Below, piece after piece: positions 1 through 13,900 of a stretch of 64,000 bases of DNA (the first letter of the stretch is position 1; each line of letters begins with the position of its first letter). The stretch is from positions 9,790,263 to 9,854,262 of the forward strand of contig VCAZ01000008.1 in the NCBI GenBank assembly GCA_005784505.1, written 5' to 3'. The notes under the pieces were generated by a model that had not been told where the DNA came from, made no database searches, and saw only the letters and a program-made list of their open reading frames with translations. The DNA comes from Bagarius yarrelli (lineage: Eukaryota; Chordata; Actinopteri; Siluriformes; Sisoridae). Made by a program: the position numbers and the translations under genes.

Positions 1-816
1 TAGTCAGTGTAGACCCACACACACCCAAAGTAGACCCACACACACACACAAAGTCAGTGTAGACCCACACACACACACACAAAGTCAGTGTAGACCCACA
101 CACACACACAACCAAAAAGTCAGTGTGTAGACCCACACACACACACACACACACACATGTATACCCACACACACACAAAGTCATGTAGACCAACACACAC
201 AAGACAGGATATCACACACACAAGTCAGTGAGACCCCACACACAACACACAAGTCAGTGTAGACCCACACACACACAACAAAGTCAACCACAAACAAACA
301 AAGTCAGTGTAGACACACACACACACAAGTCACAAACCAAACAACACACAAAGTCAGTGTAGACCCACACACAAACACCCTGACAAGTCAGTGTAGACAC
401 CACACACAAAGTCCACAACACACACAAAGTCAGTGTAGACCCACACACACACAAAGTCAGTGTAGACCCACACACACACACAAAGTCAGTGTAGACACAC
501 ACACACACACCACACACACAAAAGCAGTGTAGATCAACACACCACCAAGTCAGGTAGACACACACACACACACAAAAATGCACAAAGTCATGTAGCCCAC
601 ACACAAACAAAACAAACTGCGTGCTTAAAAACCAAAGTGTGGATCACACACGATCAAACACACACCAGTCGTACACACACAACAAAGTCAGTGTAGACCC
701 ACACACACACACACACACACACACAAAGTCAGTGTAGACCCACACACACACACAAAGTCAGTGTAGACCCACACACACACACAAAGTCAGTGTAGACCCA
801 CACACACACAAAGTCA
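1..816. repeat. CA-rich minisatellite, irregular
   Basis: About 25-35 bp unit, consensus AAAGTCAGTGTAGACCCACA followed by a variable (CA)n. Units at 1-180, 220-280, 420-530 and 680-816 are near identical. Units between about 180 and 680 carry many single-base losses (AGTCATGTAG, AGTCAGGTAG) of the kind seen in uncorrected long reads. In ints3 terms this lies 3' of exon 22. Confidence 0.85.
612..656 (-). repeat. Degraded copy of the ints3 exon 21 donor region
   Basis: ACTGCGTGCTT, then AAAGTGTGGA, then CGATCA occur in the same order and spacing as at about 1092-1140 (ACTGCGTGCTTTAAACAGAC, TGTGTGGA, CGATCA), with small deletions. It is embedded in the minisatellite. Confidence 0.5.
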
Positions 817-874
817 GGCTGGCAAATAAACAATACAGCTGTAAAGACTAACGCAGACACTGTAAACAGCTGTA

Positions 875-992
875 CTGAGATGAGCAGACTGTTACTTAGC
901 ACCGGATCTTTCCGGTTGAACATTACCTCCTTCCGAAACATTCCCCATCATGACTGACCATCATGACGGGAACCACATATCAGCTCCTGAAG
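875..992 (-). pseudogene. ints3: ints3 exon 22, recognisable but frame-broken
   Basis: A good acceptor (TTTCCAG) is followed by LQELIC, the expected next residues of INTS3. After that the expected H-V-M-M-G-N-L-V-M-F-R-K-D block appears only in pieces spread over different frames. GTCATGATGG occurs twice, and an ATGTT..CGGAA motif occurs twice (MFRK, then MFNRKDPVL). The lower border is approximate because no clean donor is visible. Since the gene is otherwise intact, sequencing or assembly error beside the CA-rich repeat is the simplest explanation. Real local duplication is the alternative. Confidence 0.7.
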
Positions 993-2247
993 CTGGAAAC
1001 ACAAACAGCATGTTAAAAAATGCAGCACAGGTGACATCAGAGCTGCACAATAGATCGTTACAGCGTCGACATCGCAAACAACCGCTACAGAACTGCGTGC
1101 TTTAAACAGACCTGTGTGGAGTCGATGACGGCTACGATCATGTTTAAGAGTTCTCCACTGCGCAGGGTCTCGTCTGGAAACTGGAGGAAGAAAACACACA
1201 CACACACACACACGTTACATAATGTGTTATGTGAAGAAGTGGTAGGGTAGTGGTTAAGACGCTGGACTGCTAACTAGGAGATTGAGGGTTCGATTCCCAG
1301 CACCATCGAGTTACCAACGTTGGGCCCCTAACACCCCTCCCCCTCCCTTTGTAAGTCAAATGGGGAAGTGGTAGTGCAGTGGTTAAGGTGTTGGACTGCT
1401 AATAGAAAGATCAGGGGTTCGATTCCCAGCACCACCAAGCTGCCACCGACCGGCCCTTGAGAAAGTCCCCTAAACCCCCACTCAGTCTAGATAAGGGCGT
1501 CTACCAAATGCCAGAAATAAAATTGTTATGTAATATAGCAGTGTGGATGATGGAACCAAATAGCAAGGTATCAGAGTGTGTGTGTGTGTATTATACCTCT
1601 GTATAGATGGAGGGTGTGAGGTAACACAGGAGTCTCACATCATCCTCCTGACAGGCCTTCATGTCCATCATGAGGCAGGTGTGTAGGTCTCCCAGTGCCG
1701 TGGCCTGAGCAAACGACTCGTACAGACTCATCTTTCCCGCCGCTGCTTTACTGTCCACACACACACAAAGGGGGAAAAAGAAGGGAGAGAAAATTTAGAA
1801 CTACATTTACAGCATTTAGTGGACGTCCTCATCCAGAGTGACTTACATTTACCTCATTTACATTACTGAGCAAGTGGGGGTTAAGGGACTTGCTCAGGGG
1901 CCAATCGGTGGCAGCTTGGTGGTGCTGGGAATCGAACCCTGATCTTTCAATTAGCAGTCCAACACTTAATTTAAGAAACTTGTTGCGTCAGCTGGGTTTA
2001 ATTTATTACATTACATTTTTAGAATCTGGCAGATGCCCTTATCCAGGGCAAATTACATTAAATAAGAGCGAGAGACACAGACAGACAGAGATAGAAATCG
2101 AGCCATAGAACGGCAGAAAGAAAGAGAGAAATAGAGAAATAGAGCGAGAGCAACAGGGAGAGAATGAGTGACAGAGAGAAAGAAAGAGAGAAAGAAATAG
2201 AGCCAGAAAACAGTAAGACAAAGAGGGAATGACAGAGAGAGAAAGAG

Positions 2248-2285
<38 letters not shown>

Positions 2286-3320
2286 ACAGACAGAGAGAAA
2301 CAGAGAAAGAAATTGAGACAGAACGACAGAGAGGAATCGAACTTACAAATTGCATTAATAAAACGGGGCAAATGGGGGATAAGGGCCTTGTTTAGGGGCC
2401 TAGTGGTGGTAACGTGGTAGTACTGGAAATCGAATCCACAATCTTTCAGTGTTACTGAGGGAAAAGAAAGATTTTGGTGACGTGCCGTCAATGAGTTTTA
2501 ACTGTCGTGTAATAAATGGCGCAGTGTGACAGCGATGCCTTTAGTGTGTAAAAGTTATTGTTCCTGTAGTGAAGCAATAAACATTGATATCTAAGAAGGC
2601 ATAAACGTCTCCCTGAAGCAGAAGAGATAAACACTACCCATTTTTATTTACTTCCTGTTTCTCAAGGCAATCAATCAAACCACAGAAAACATCCGGGAAC
2701 TGCAGACACACCTGGCCTTGAGGTAATAGAGGAGGTGATATCCGATTTTGGGCTGTTTCTGGTAAAGCTCAGCGAGCATGTCCAGCAGCACTGAGAAGCC
2801 ACTGTTGTCCTCCTGCATCTGACACAAGTTCCTGAAGATCAAACACACCGGCTTACACACAGACTCCTCCAGTGACCTACACACACAAATATCAACATAA
2901 CGTGTTAAACACACAGGATGCTGTGATCTATTGTATTAATATTATTAATATAAGGGGGGGGGGGGAGAAAGAGCAAAGGAGACGGGGGAGAGACAGATAG
3001 AAAGCATAAGAGAAAAAGAAATAAAGGGAGAGAAAAAGAGAGAAAGAGCAAAAGGGGGAAGGAGAAACAGAGAGAAAAAGAGCGAAAGAGAGGGGGGGGA
3101 ACAGAGAGAAAGCATTAGAGAGAAAGAAATAAAGGGAGAGAAAAAGAGGGAGAGGGAGAAGAAGAGAGGGGAAAGAGCGAGAGAGAGAGAGAGAGAGAGG
3201 GAAATAGAGAAAAAGATAAGCAGAGAGAAAGCATAAAAAAAGAAAAAGAGCGAGCACATAAGAGTTAAAGAAATAGAGAAAGAGCCAGAGAGGGAGAAAG
3301 AGAAAGAGAGAGCAAGAGCG

Positions 3321-3366
<46 letters not shown>

Positions 3367-4889
3367 GAGAGAGACAGAGAGTGAAAAAGAGAAACAGAAA
3401 GAGTAATAAAGAGAGCAAGAGAGAAAGAAAAAAAAGGAGAAAGAACAAGAGAAAAAGAGTGAGAGCGAGAGAGAGAAAAAGAGAGAAACATACTCCTCAG
3501 TGATTTCCTCCGGCAGCACATCTCCTCTGAAATGACTTTTGAAGAGCTCGGCTAGACAGGACGCCAGAGTGGACATCTGCTCCGAGTCAAAGTCCTCCTA
3601 AAAGAGAGAAAACAGAATAGTCACTCCATCAGACACACAGTAAACGCCGGACGTCAAGCTAAAGCTCTAAACTCACCTCCAGAATCAGGTCCACTATTTC
3701 CTGCATGACTTCACACTGTGTCTCCGTGTCACTGCAGCAGAACCACACAACACACACATTTCACCATGAGATCGTCGAAGAATATTTAATATACCTGCTT
3801 TATTAATGCCTTTTTACCCCCAGACTATAAAACATAGCCGTCTGTCTGCTCCGATTATTCGTAATTAGTTGGGATATTTACCAACTGATAAAATCTGACA
3901 GTGATAAACTCATTCACACTCTCACCTCCCTTTCTGTAACTGTAACACTTTCTCCTTTAGCGTCTCGTCCAGCTGGTCCACGTAAGGTGTGATGTCCGCC
4001 GGCTCCTCTATGTACGTCTCCTTAATGTGCTGAAACCTGAACTCACGTTTCTTACCTTAAGAGACAAAAGAAATGTTTCTAAAGTCTAACTTTCATACGT
4101 ACGCCGCAGCTGCAGCTATTCCAGGATTCCAAAGCTCATCAAACATCAGCAGTGCGTGACATTCTCTCACCTTTATTATTCAACTCTTCCTCGTCATCGC
4201 TAAATGTGGCGTCCGTGTTGTCGTAGCAACCGTCCTCCTTATCCAGCATGTGATTGTCCATCTCTAAGGGAACAGACTCTTCCATTTTCACTGAAAATGA
4301 TTAAAAAGTAAGAGTTGTTACCGGAAGTAAATAAGCCTTGCCAAATAGTAAGTGTGTAAATGTAACCACAAGTGAATACATCTTGCCAAATAGTGTGTAT
4401 GTGTAACCAGAAGTGAATACAGCTTGCCAAATAGTGAGTGTGTATGTGTTACCAGAATTAAGTTATTTTTGCCAAATAGTGAGTGTGTAAGTGTAACTAT
4501 AAGTGAATACAGCTTGCCAAATAGTGAGTGTGCATGTGTAACCAGAAGTGAATATATTTTGCCAAATAGTGAGTATGTGGGTGTAGGGTTACAATGCACT
4601 TGATCTATAGCGTAAGATGGCGGTTTTAGGTGGAAGGTATTGGAATTCTGACCTTCTGTGGGTGGGGAGGGCGAGTTACAGAACTCAGGGAAACGTTCTC
4701 TTAGCATGGTGCGTAGCTCCCGGTCCAGCTTGGGGTTGTCGAACAACGGAGCCAAGTGTCTAAGCGAACAGGAGAGATTTAGAGTTAGCACAAAGTTTAT
4801 CTGTGCTGTACAGTTCATGTGTATTTTACCGGCCTCACAGCTCAAAATCTAAAAAACATGGACAGCATATTTAACAGCACCATGGTATA

Positions 4890-4920
<31 letters not shown>

Positions 4921-7900
4921 AGATACTTACGCCAGAACTCTCTTCTCCATAATAAAGTTAAGCGAGTTGAAGACGCCCTGCCGCACTTGGCCCTCCAGTG
5001 GTGGGAAAAAATGAGGGATTATCTGGTATCATAAATAAATAAGAGATGAATTAGTAATTCTTGCAGTGTCTAATTCTCGTCAGCAGCATTACATTTATCA
5101 CCTGGTTCAAATTACAAAATTTTGCTTAGCAGTTGTATTTTCAGGACCGGAAAAACTTACACAGGTCGCTAATTACTCCACATTCACGAACAATATTGGA
5201 AATAACACACTGCACCGCTAACCCTCGTGTGCCACCTTTTAGAGCACTGATTCAACTCACCCGGCACATGAAGTCCAGCAGCGTGGCAGTGATGGCTGGA
5301 TGCGGCTTCATGGAGTGGTGCATCACCAGAATGGCTGGCTCTGATATACAAACACACATTTACACGTTGACATTATTCATCGAAACACACGGTACTGCGA
5401 GAGAACGTCAGCTACATCCCTTCATCCTCACCGATGTTCATGATGCTGTCTTTCTCCGGGTTGAAGAAGAGCCAGTCGTAGAACAGGGCTAGTTTGGCGT
5501 TGGAAGCAGCGACGTTCGACTGCAGAGATGAGTGCGGGTTAGTGAAGGGTAATAAGAGACAAATTACTCAAGTGTTGTCAAGAGTCTGCACGTTTTTTTT
5601 ATTGTAATCAGTGTTGATGTAAGTCTAAGGACTCTGGTGTGACCAAATAAAAGAGTTGGTTAGCTTTATAAATGATAAAAGTGCTGTGTGTGTGTGTGTG
5701 TGTACCGTGCAGGTGGTAAGTAACCAGCCGATGATGGCCCAGCGGGGCAGGATATCTGAGCTCAGCACCTCATTGGAGGGATGCACCACCCCACAGATGT
5801 AGCGAATCAGATCACACCGCAGCGATTGGCTCTCGGCCGTGGACAGGTATTGCCTCTGGAACCAGTCCTGATATCGCTTTTGCTGACCAAAACGGACCTG
5901 CAGCCACAGAGAGAAACACCAAGACGCTCAGCTTCATACTGACGAGCTTCAAACGGCGAGAAGGAACGTTCAAGGTTATAAAATAATCCATTTTAAACTA
6001 GTAGAAATCATCCTCGTCTTTAAACGAGTTGCTCTACTGTTCTGCTGTGAAGTAGGTCTCAGTGTGAGTGTGTGTGTATGTGTGCGTGTGAGTGTGTTCT
6101 CACCCTGGAGGTCATAAACAGTAGCTTGGTCTCCATATCAGGAGTGAGGCGGCAGGCCAGGAATTTGCGGGAGGTACGAGATGTGAGAAGCTGCAACAGA
6201 CCTAACAAAGGCATTTTTCATACACACACACACACACACACACACAGTGTGTGAGGAAATGGGTGATGAGGAAATTTGGCTGCCAAATACTTGAAATGAT
6301 AACGATAGTGTGTATGTGCTTCACTAAAAGCAAAGAGTCTTTAGAGTATAACACACACAGACCCAAGTGCACCCACCGGTAAATTGTGGGCTCAGACTCT
6401 GAGGGTTGTGCAGCAGGTCCCTCCACAGGAGCTCCATCTCAGGGATTCGAGCTACGTTCTGTAACAGTCTGACGAGATCTCGCCCGATGATGAAACACTC
6501 CATAAACTGACAGAGGAAACAAATAACAGCTGTGGAATAACGGCGATATAAAACTGAAAAACATCTCACAGAAGACCTATGGAATAATAAATAGTTGGAG
6601 CAGAAGTAGGCGGAAAAAAACCCCCCAAAGATACGTCATATTAAAATTTAGGAATTAGAGAGCCGTGTGTTGAATCCGCTAATAGAGTTCGAGCAGGCGG
6701 TACTGTGTGAAAGTCGATTTCACTTGTTTTAAAAAGTATTTTACATATTGAATATTAGGATAAATGAACTGTGGACTCGTATCAAAGGTTGAGCGTATGG
6801 AAATTTTGACATCCACGATCTCCCCTGCAGGATTATGGGAAAACAAAGTGTACATCCTTCCAAATCCAGGCAAAAGTAGTAGATCATCCGGAACTTTTTG
6901 CACTGTGATGGAATGGAATTTAGACGGATCCATTGTAATGTGATGAGATATTAAGTCTAAAAAATACTCATGATGCTCTTGTAGTGCAGTTGACAAACAA
7001 AATATTGAAATTAAATAAAATGTTAATAGAATGTTAGCTTGGAAATAATTTGAAGTTAAAAACTAAATTGTGGTTGATAAACAAAACGAACTTATTTCGG
7101 TCCAGAAAATTCAGCTGGTTATATTGTATTTATGTGAAATTTTTGTATTCGAACACACGGGCTACCCCGGCTCTCCTCTCACCCTCTCTCGCAGCAGGCC
7201 GATGCAGAAGTCCACCTCTCTCTGACGGAGCGCCAGGAGTCCCTGCGTCCCGTGATCCACGATAAGTCTCAGATACGTGTACACAGACATGGCCACCAGC
7301 ATGCCGCTCTTCAGCACCCACTCCCTGTGCAAAAAAATACGACCAAATTACTAAAATCTGCATCTGCAGTGGAACGCAAGTTTAATTTATTCTAGAGGCA
7401 GACATCGGTAATGCGATATAATCCACCACAACACCAATTTGTCAGCAAAAAAACCTATTAAAAAAGTAAACTCATGTCGCTCGGTTTCTCTTGGCTTCCC
7501 ATTGATGCATACGAGCTTTGAACTGCGTCTGGACGTCCCCGCAATTTAGCCGGGGTTCGATTCATTCTACCCTGGTGTACGTGATCGTAGTTTAATAAAC
7601 TCAACCATAGCAATAAGAAATTAATCAAGGTGATATGAATACGATATACAATTTCAATCAAGTAAATAATAGATTTATTACATTTCGGAACCCATTTCCA
7701 AATAACTAGTAAAGGTGACCCAGAAAAGACGCTCGGTACAACCCGGGTGTATTAACAGTACCTTTGATCCACTAAGATGTCCAACACGTTTTCAGCCAGC
7801 CAAACGTTTTTACTGGTAATGTCACCGCCTGAATAAAGACAGAAAACACACAGGGACATGCTGTTATACGAAGCTGATCAGTGGTTAAGGGATGTGAAGT

Positions 7901-10900
7901 AAAAGTCTATAGTGTAAAATGTAAGTTTTCCCCTTTTGATGTTATATAGCGCAGACGCTGGGGAATGATTTCTCTCTATAGCAACAATTACAAGGTGTTA
8001 CTATAGAAACCATAACATTAGACTGAGGACAGTAATGAAAAAAACCTGTACCTAAAGTCTCATCTGAAACTACTGTCAGAACAGCTGACCAATCAGAAGG
8101 GAGAATTTAATAGCCGGAAATGGATTATTTATTTATTTTAATATGATGAGAGCGTGTGGATGTTTGACGTAACGTACCAGCAATCTGCTTCATGAGGGTC
8201 ATGAGGACTCCGTCGGCTCCTATGACCCCACTCTTTACTAGCTCTCTGACCAACCACACCAGCTGTGCACAGAGACAAGGAAAGGGTTTAAACAGGATGA
8301 CACTGGGTTTCACCGGGCGACTTATTAACCAGTCAGTGTGCAAACCTGCGTGCGACACTGGTCCTGCAGTTTAAGGAACTTCTCCATGAGGATCTGGTTA
8401 ATTTTGATCAGGACCACGTTCATGCCATCACGGTTGACCAGCGTCAGGTCTCTGTAACACTGCGAGGAGAAGAAAGCAATCAGGTGGGAGCATTACAGAG
8501 AAATCGTTATAGTCACAGACTGGTATACTGATATACTGAATTAGAAACCATGCCCACTTCACTAAAACTTACTGAATCAGAAGCCACGCCCACTTTACTG
8601 AGACCTACTGAATCAGAGGTCACAGCCTCTTTACTAAAACTTACTGAATTAGCCATGCCACTAAGACTTACTGAATCAGAGGACACACCCACTTTACATA
8701 CTTACTGAATCAGAAGCCACACCCACTTTACTAAGACTTACTAAATCAGAGGCCACACCCTCTTCACTAAAACTTACTAAATCAGAGGCCATGCCCACTT
8801 ACTGAAGTCCTCTAAGACTTACTGAATCCGTAGCCACACCCACTTCACTAAAACTTACCTAATAAGAGGCCACACCCACTCTACTAAAACTTACTGAATC
8901 AGAGGCCACACCCACTCTACCAAAACTTACAGAATCAGAGGCCACACCCACTTCACTAAGACTTACTAAATCAGAGGCCACACCCACTTCACAAAAACCT
9001 ACTAAAACAGAGGCCATGCCCACTTTGCTAAGGTTTACTGAATCAGTGTCCCCTTACAAAAACTTACTAAATCAAAGGCCACACCTACCTCATTAAGAAT
9101 TCCAGACAATACGGTCACACCCCTATGTAATACCACACCTCTGTGACACCGAGCTTTATCACTGTTTTAAATCATAACTGCAACCAAGCAACCCCAATGT
9201 GTAAATATTTACACCTTTAAAATACGTACACTTACAATGTGTGTGTGTGTGTGTGCGTGTGTGTGTGTGCGCGCGTGTGTGTGTGTATGCTGCTTTCTTA
9301 CCCGCTGTGCTTGTGGAGGTTCTGTGAGTAGCAGCATGAACAAGCCGAGGCACACTTCCTCATGCTGCTGAGGACCTTTACACACCTACACACACACACA
9401 AGCACATTTATACACTTTATAAAAGCTGTAAAGCAAAAGCAAGAAATAATTTAGACTCCATGGAGTTATTGATTACCCAAATGGACCTGTTAAACACTTT
9501 TAAAAGTTTAAACTCTATTCTAGTTAGTATATATGACTGTAAGTGTATTCTCATAGCTGTAATCACAACAGCCAGCATGCGCTAACGCTCTTATAATCCT
9601 TCACTTCCTAATGGCCTCGCGGAGAGAAATAAATCTAAAGCTGTTACAGTGGAACCTCAGCTAAAGATTTAATTTGTTCTGGAGGCAAAAACTGGTATCG
9701 CGGTGCGAATTTCCCTACGAAAAATAATGTGAAAGCAGAAAATCTGTACCAGACACCCAGAAATATTAATTTTAAACACTATTATCATATATTTGCATAT
9801 AAAAAAAATAAAAAATAAAAAAAGACATAATATTAAAGTAAAATAACTAACTAAATGAATAAACGCCACCAATCTGCCAAAAATTACATCGTTTTTGAAC
9901 GCATGCCGAAAGCAGTGTTGCCATGGTGAGTCGACTTTAATAAAACAAGCTTTCATTGACCAAAAAACCCTTGTTTCCGTCGGCTTCCCTTGTCTTTCCA
10001 CTAAGGCGAAAAAGTTTTCAACGGCTCAACTTGGGTTGGATTCCAAAACACAAAGCATGGAACTAAAACCAACAAACGTCCAAATAAATTTCTCACAGTA
10101 GCTGGGATTTAAACTCACAACCTCCTGATTATTAATAAAATCTAATTCGGGGATTATACACAACTAGTCACTTGTAATAATAATAATAATAATAATAATA
10201 ATTACATACAGACAATAAACTTATCAATAATTAAACTAGCGCTGCTATTAGACTGCCTAAATCTGTGAGTCCATTTCAATACTCCAAAAACCAGGATGCC
10301 GTTCAGAGACTACAGTTTTCTAACCACAAAGTTGCAATGTAAATAAAGCAGATTCCATGTTAAAGGGCTCTATGTTAAAGTAGTCTCAGGATGAACTCCT
10401 AGAGATCATGATGTTGTCTTTTCTATGTACAACCTAGTTAATATAACTGTCACGGTGGAACCAGACTGGAGCCAGAGATAACGAGAGGAAGCACAGTTGT
10501 AGCTTTAATTACGAGTGCGGCAGACAGGAGGAGAGGAAAGGGTTAGCTTTGGTTTTAGGAGGATCTGGTGCAGGCGGCTGGAGCTTTTAACGAGAAGGTA
10601 AAATGTACGAGAGCAGACAGTCAGTGAAGGGTTTGTGTGGAACATGCCGTGGCCGTGATAATCCTGAATTATTGTAAATGTCAATACATATATACTTTTT
10701 TACAGCACAGTGAAATTCTTTTCTTCGCATATCCCATCTTAGTAAGTTGGGGGTCAGAGCGCAGGGTAATCTATGATACAGCGCCCCTGGAGCAGGAAGG
10801 GTTAAGGGTCTTGCTCGAGGACCCAGCAGTGATTGGCTTGCCGGTGGTGGGGCTTCAAGCCAGGTGCTTTTGGTCTTCAGATCAACAGCTGGCGGTGGTG

Positions 10901-13900
10901 GGGCTCAAACCCAGGTCTTGTTTTCAGATCAGCAGCTTAGCGTCTTAACTATTTGAGCCACCACTGCCCCACAGTTTATAATAAACAATGCGTTAATGTG
11001 ATTGTCTTATCATCAATGAGATTTTTTAACTAAAGTATATTTCAGACTTTTCATTAAGACCATAAAGACTTAAGAACAATCGGTTGGGCCCTTTAAGGCT
11101 AATGAAAAGCATTTATGTGAAAGAACTTTAATTTACAGGGTGAAAGCAGTTTTCGACAAAAATAACTATAGCGAAAGACAGAATTTGAGTTGAGTAAACA
11201 GTAAGAAATCTTGCTCTAGCTAAAGTCAGGACGAGCAATGCGAAGCATCACTACAGAACAAAATGACCTCGCCTTTTTTCATACTTAATCATTCAGGTTT
11301 AAGGACTAAAAAGTAATCGCGCTTAAACTTTAGTTCTGTTGAGTCAAGCTTATACTGCGTAATCCTGGCCACGACCTAAAAAAATCCTACAAGGTTCCTA
11401 TAATCCTAATCATTAGCACGACATCATCAAACCACCTCGGGAGAACAAACTTAACTATATTACTATAACTTAAGTTCTAAAGGGAAAAGGAGTGTTTGTA
11501 TGACATGTGGTTGCTGTTTATTTGCAGTTAGCTACAGTTTAGCGAGAGAACGCGGCCTACTGAACACGTCAAGCCTGGACGAGCGTGTGTCTGTTTTTGA
11601 CACGTCTCGACTGTCGTACAGTTTGACATTATGACGACTAAGATCCTACAGTGTGACACAGAGATTATGTTTGTACAGTCTGACAAACAACAATCGCAAA
11701 AGAAAGAAAAAAAAAAAAATCGCATAGTTTGTTACCTGCTTAAGTTGCTAGCAAAGTTAGCTTTGCAGAAGGAAACAAATCTGGATAAATAGTGAAACCC
11801 ACCCTTGTAAAACACAGACAAGGGACATTCCTAGAACGCATGAATGCAAAGAAAAGGGGTGGAGCTTAATGGATTGACAAGCAACAGGACTGACGGCTCT
11901 GTCCTAATAGGACGCTTACTGAAAATTTAGTTGTATTAAGATTCCTGCTTGACTTGTATTGGATCGTTTTTTCTTGCATTCCTGGTGTAAATTTAGACAC
12001 GAGTCTTAAACTGGAGCAGAAATACTCACGTGGGCAGTAAGGGCATCGTTGGCTTCTCGCTCCGACAGTCCGTTTGTAATGGACGTGGTGATGGATACAC
12101 ACCTTTCCAGACGCTGAAAACACACACAAAGAAAAAAAAATGCAATAAGGCACCGTGAGCCGATTATATGTTTACGCTTAAGCTACAACATGTTTCCTTA
12201 GCCTTAGACTAAGATTTATACTCACAACCTGCTAAAATTCAACGATCTCACGAACGGGTCGAAATTTGGGGATGTTACGTCATCGCCGGTGTGGAATTAT
12301 GGAACTACGACTTTTTGAGAAACAATAAAAAATCCGCTACTTCCTGTTTATGTTTTAAAGAAATCTCACGTAAAGGAACATTGTCCAAAACCTGATGAAC
12401 CCGATTTAGCACTTAAGAACGAGTCACTGCGAGACGTATGGCGAATAAAGATAAAGACGTTCCAGCTGTTGTTTAAGGACTAATGATTAAAGTTGCTCAC
12501 ACACACACACACACACAATGTAACCACACAATTCCTGCTACTTGTTTTTCACCCAAATGAGGATGGGTTCTCTGTTGAGTCTGGTTTCTCTTCCTTTCTA
12601 ACTATTTCCATCTCAGGGAGTTTTTCCTTGCCACCGTCGCCCCCGGCTTGCTCGTCAGGGACAAACTGATTTCTGTTTCATTTTATCTTATAATTTCTTC
12701 GATTGTGTAAAGCTGCTTTGTGACAATCACCATTGTAAAAAACGCCAAACAATTAAAACTGAATTGAATTGAATAAACGAATAAAAAGTCCTACTAGAAC
12801 GTTCACTGTGTATTAAATACTTTTTTTGTAAAGTAGTGGAAGCGCAGTGGCTAAGGTGTTAAACTGCTAATGATTGAGGGTTCGATTCTCAGCACCACCG
12901 AGTTGCCACTGCTGGGTCCCTGAGCAAGACCCTTAACCCCGAAATGAACAGATTTAAGTTTGCCGAATAATAGAAAAGGAAATGTAATTATTTAGTACTT
13001 TATGTAGAAATAAACTACTGCAAACGGATAAAAAAACACCGTCAGTGTGTGCAGGATGAATAAAACACTTGGAGACATGCTGGTACAGGAAAACGATCAG
13101 CATCGGGACGGTAAGAGATTTAATATAAGTCAGAACTTGTGGTAGCTTATTATTCCCGCATGTCCTGAAGTGGTTATAACACAGTCAAAATTCCTCATTA
13201 TAACCAGCGGATATCGTAGGTGTTGGAACGCTAACTGGAAGAAAGTGGTCATTGGAATGCTAATTGGAAGAACGTGGTCATTGGAATGCCAATTGGAAGA
13301 ACGTGGTCATTGGAATGCTAATTGAAGATCAGGGTTCGATTCTCATCACCACCATTGGGCCCCTGAGCAAGGCCCTTAACCCCCAATTACTCAGATGTAT
13401 AAAAGAGATAAATGTAAGTCGCCCTGGATAAAGACGTCTACCAAATGCCAGAAATATACAAGTTAATTTAAAAAAAAACAACCACAACATCATAATTACT
13501 TTTTCTAGTAATTAGTTACTTTTAAACTTACTAGTTACTAGTAACTGATTACTTGTTTAGAGTAACACTGATAAACTGAATCCGAATTTTTTTTCTCTTT
13601 CCGGTGGTATTGTTGGATTGAGACTGTCAATTCCCAGTTACCACTGCTGGGCCCCTGAGCGAGGCCCTTAACTTTTAACTGCTCATTTTATTAAAAAAAA
13701 AAAAAAATTCAAGTCAGTCTGGATTTAGGCGTCTACCAAATGACAAATGTGAATGTACTGCAATTTGTGAAAAAGTTTGCACACCCGCGCTGTAATTAAC
13801 AACCACATGTTGGATTTTATAATACAGAAGATCTGTAATTATTTTAATATGAAGCAGAAAATAGCTCAATAATAATTTATTTAAAGATATTAACCGTTTA

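Larger units (their letters stand above)
9386..12029 (-). other. ints3: ints3 intron 2 (2.6 kb)
   Basis: Holds a dispersed repeat (9650-10090), a (TAA)n run (10176-10200) and a SINE-like element (10660-10972). I recognise nothing in 10975-12029; no open frame there looks like a gene. Confidence 0.7.

Noticed and set aside
284..941. Cys/Val-rich minus frames
   Set aside because: Translation of the CA-rich minisatellite; contains only a scrap of damaged ints3 exon 22.
1890..2108. Small plus frame with CWESNPDLSISSPT-type text, recurring at 14086, 24431, 56605 and others
   Set aside because: The same peptide appears wherever the tRNA-headed SINE occurs, so it is SINE sequence and not a gene family.
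2039..2491. Long Ser/Leu-rich open frame on minus
   Set aside because: Direct translation of a (GA)n tract; no gene features. The same holds for frames at 2928-3576, 17512-17842 and 40936-41598.
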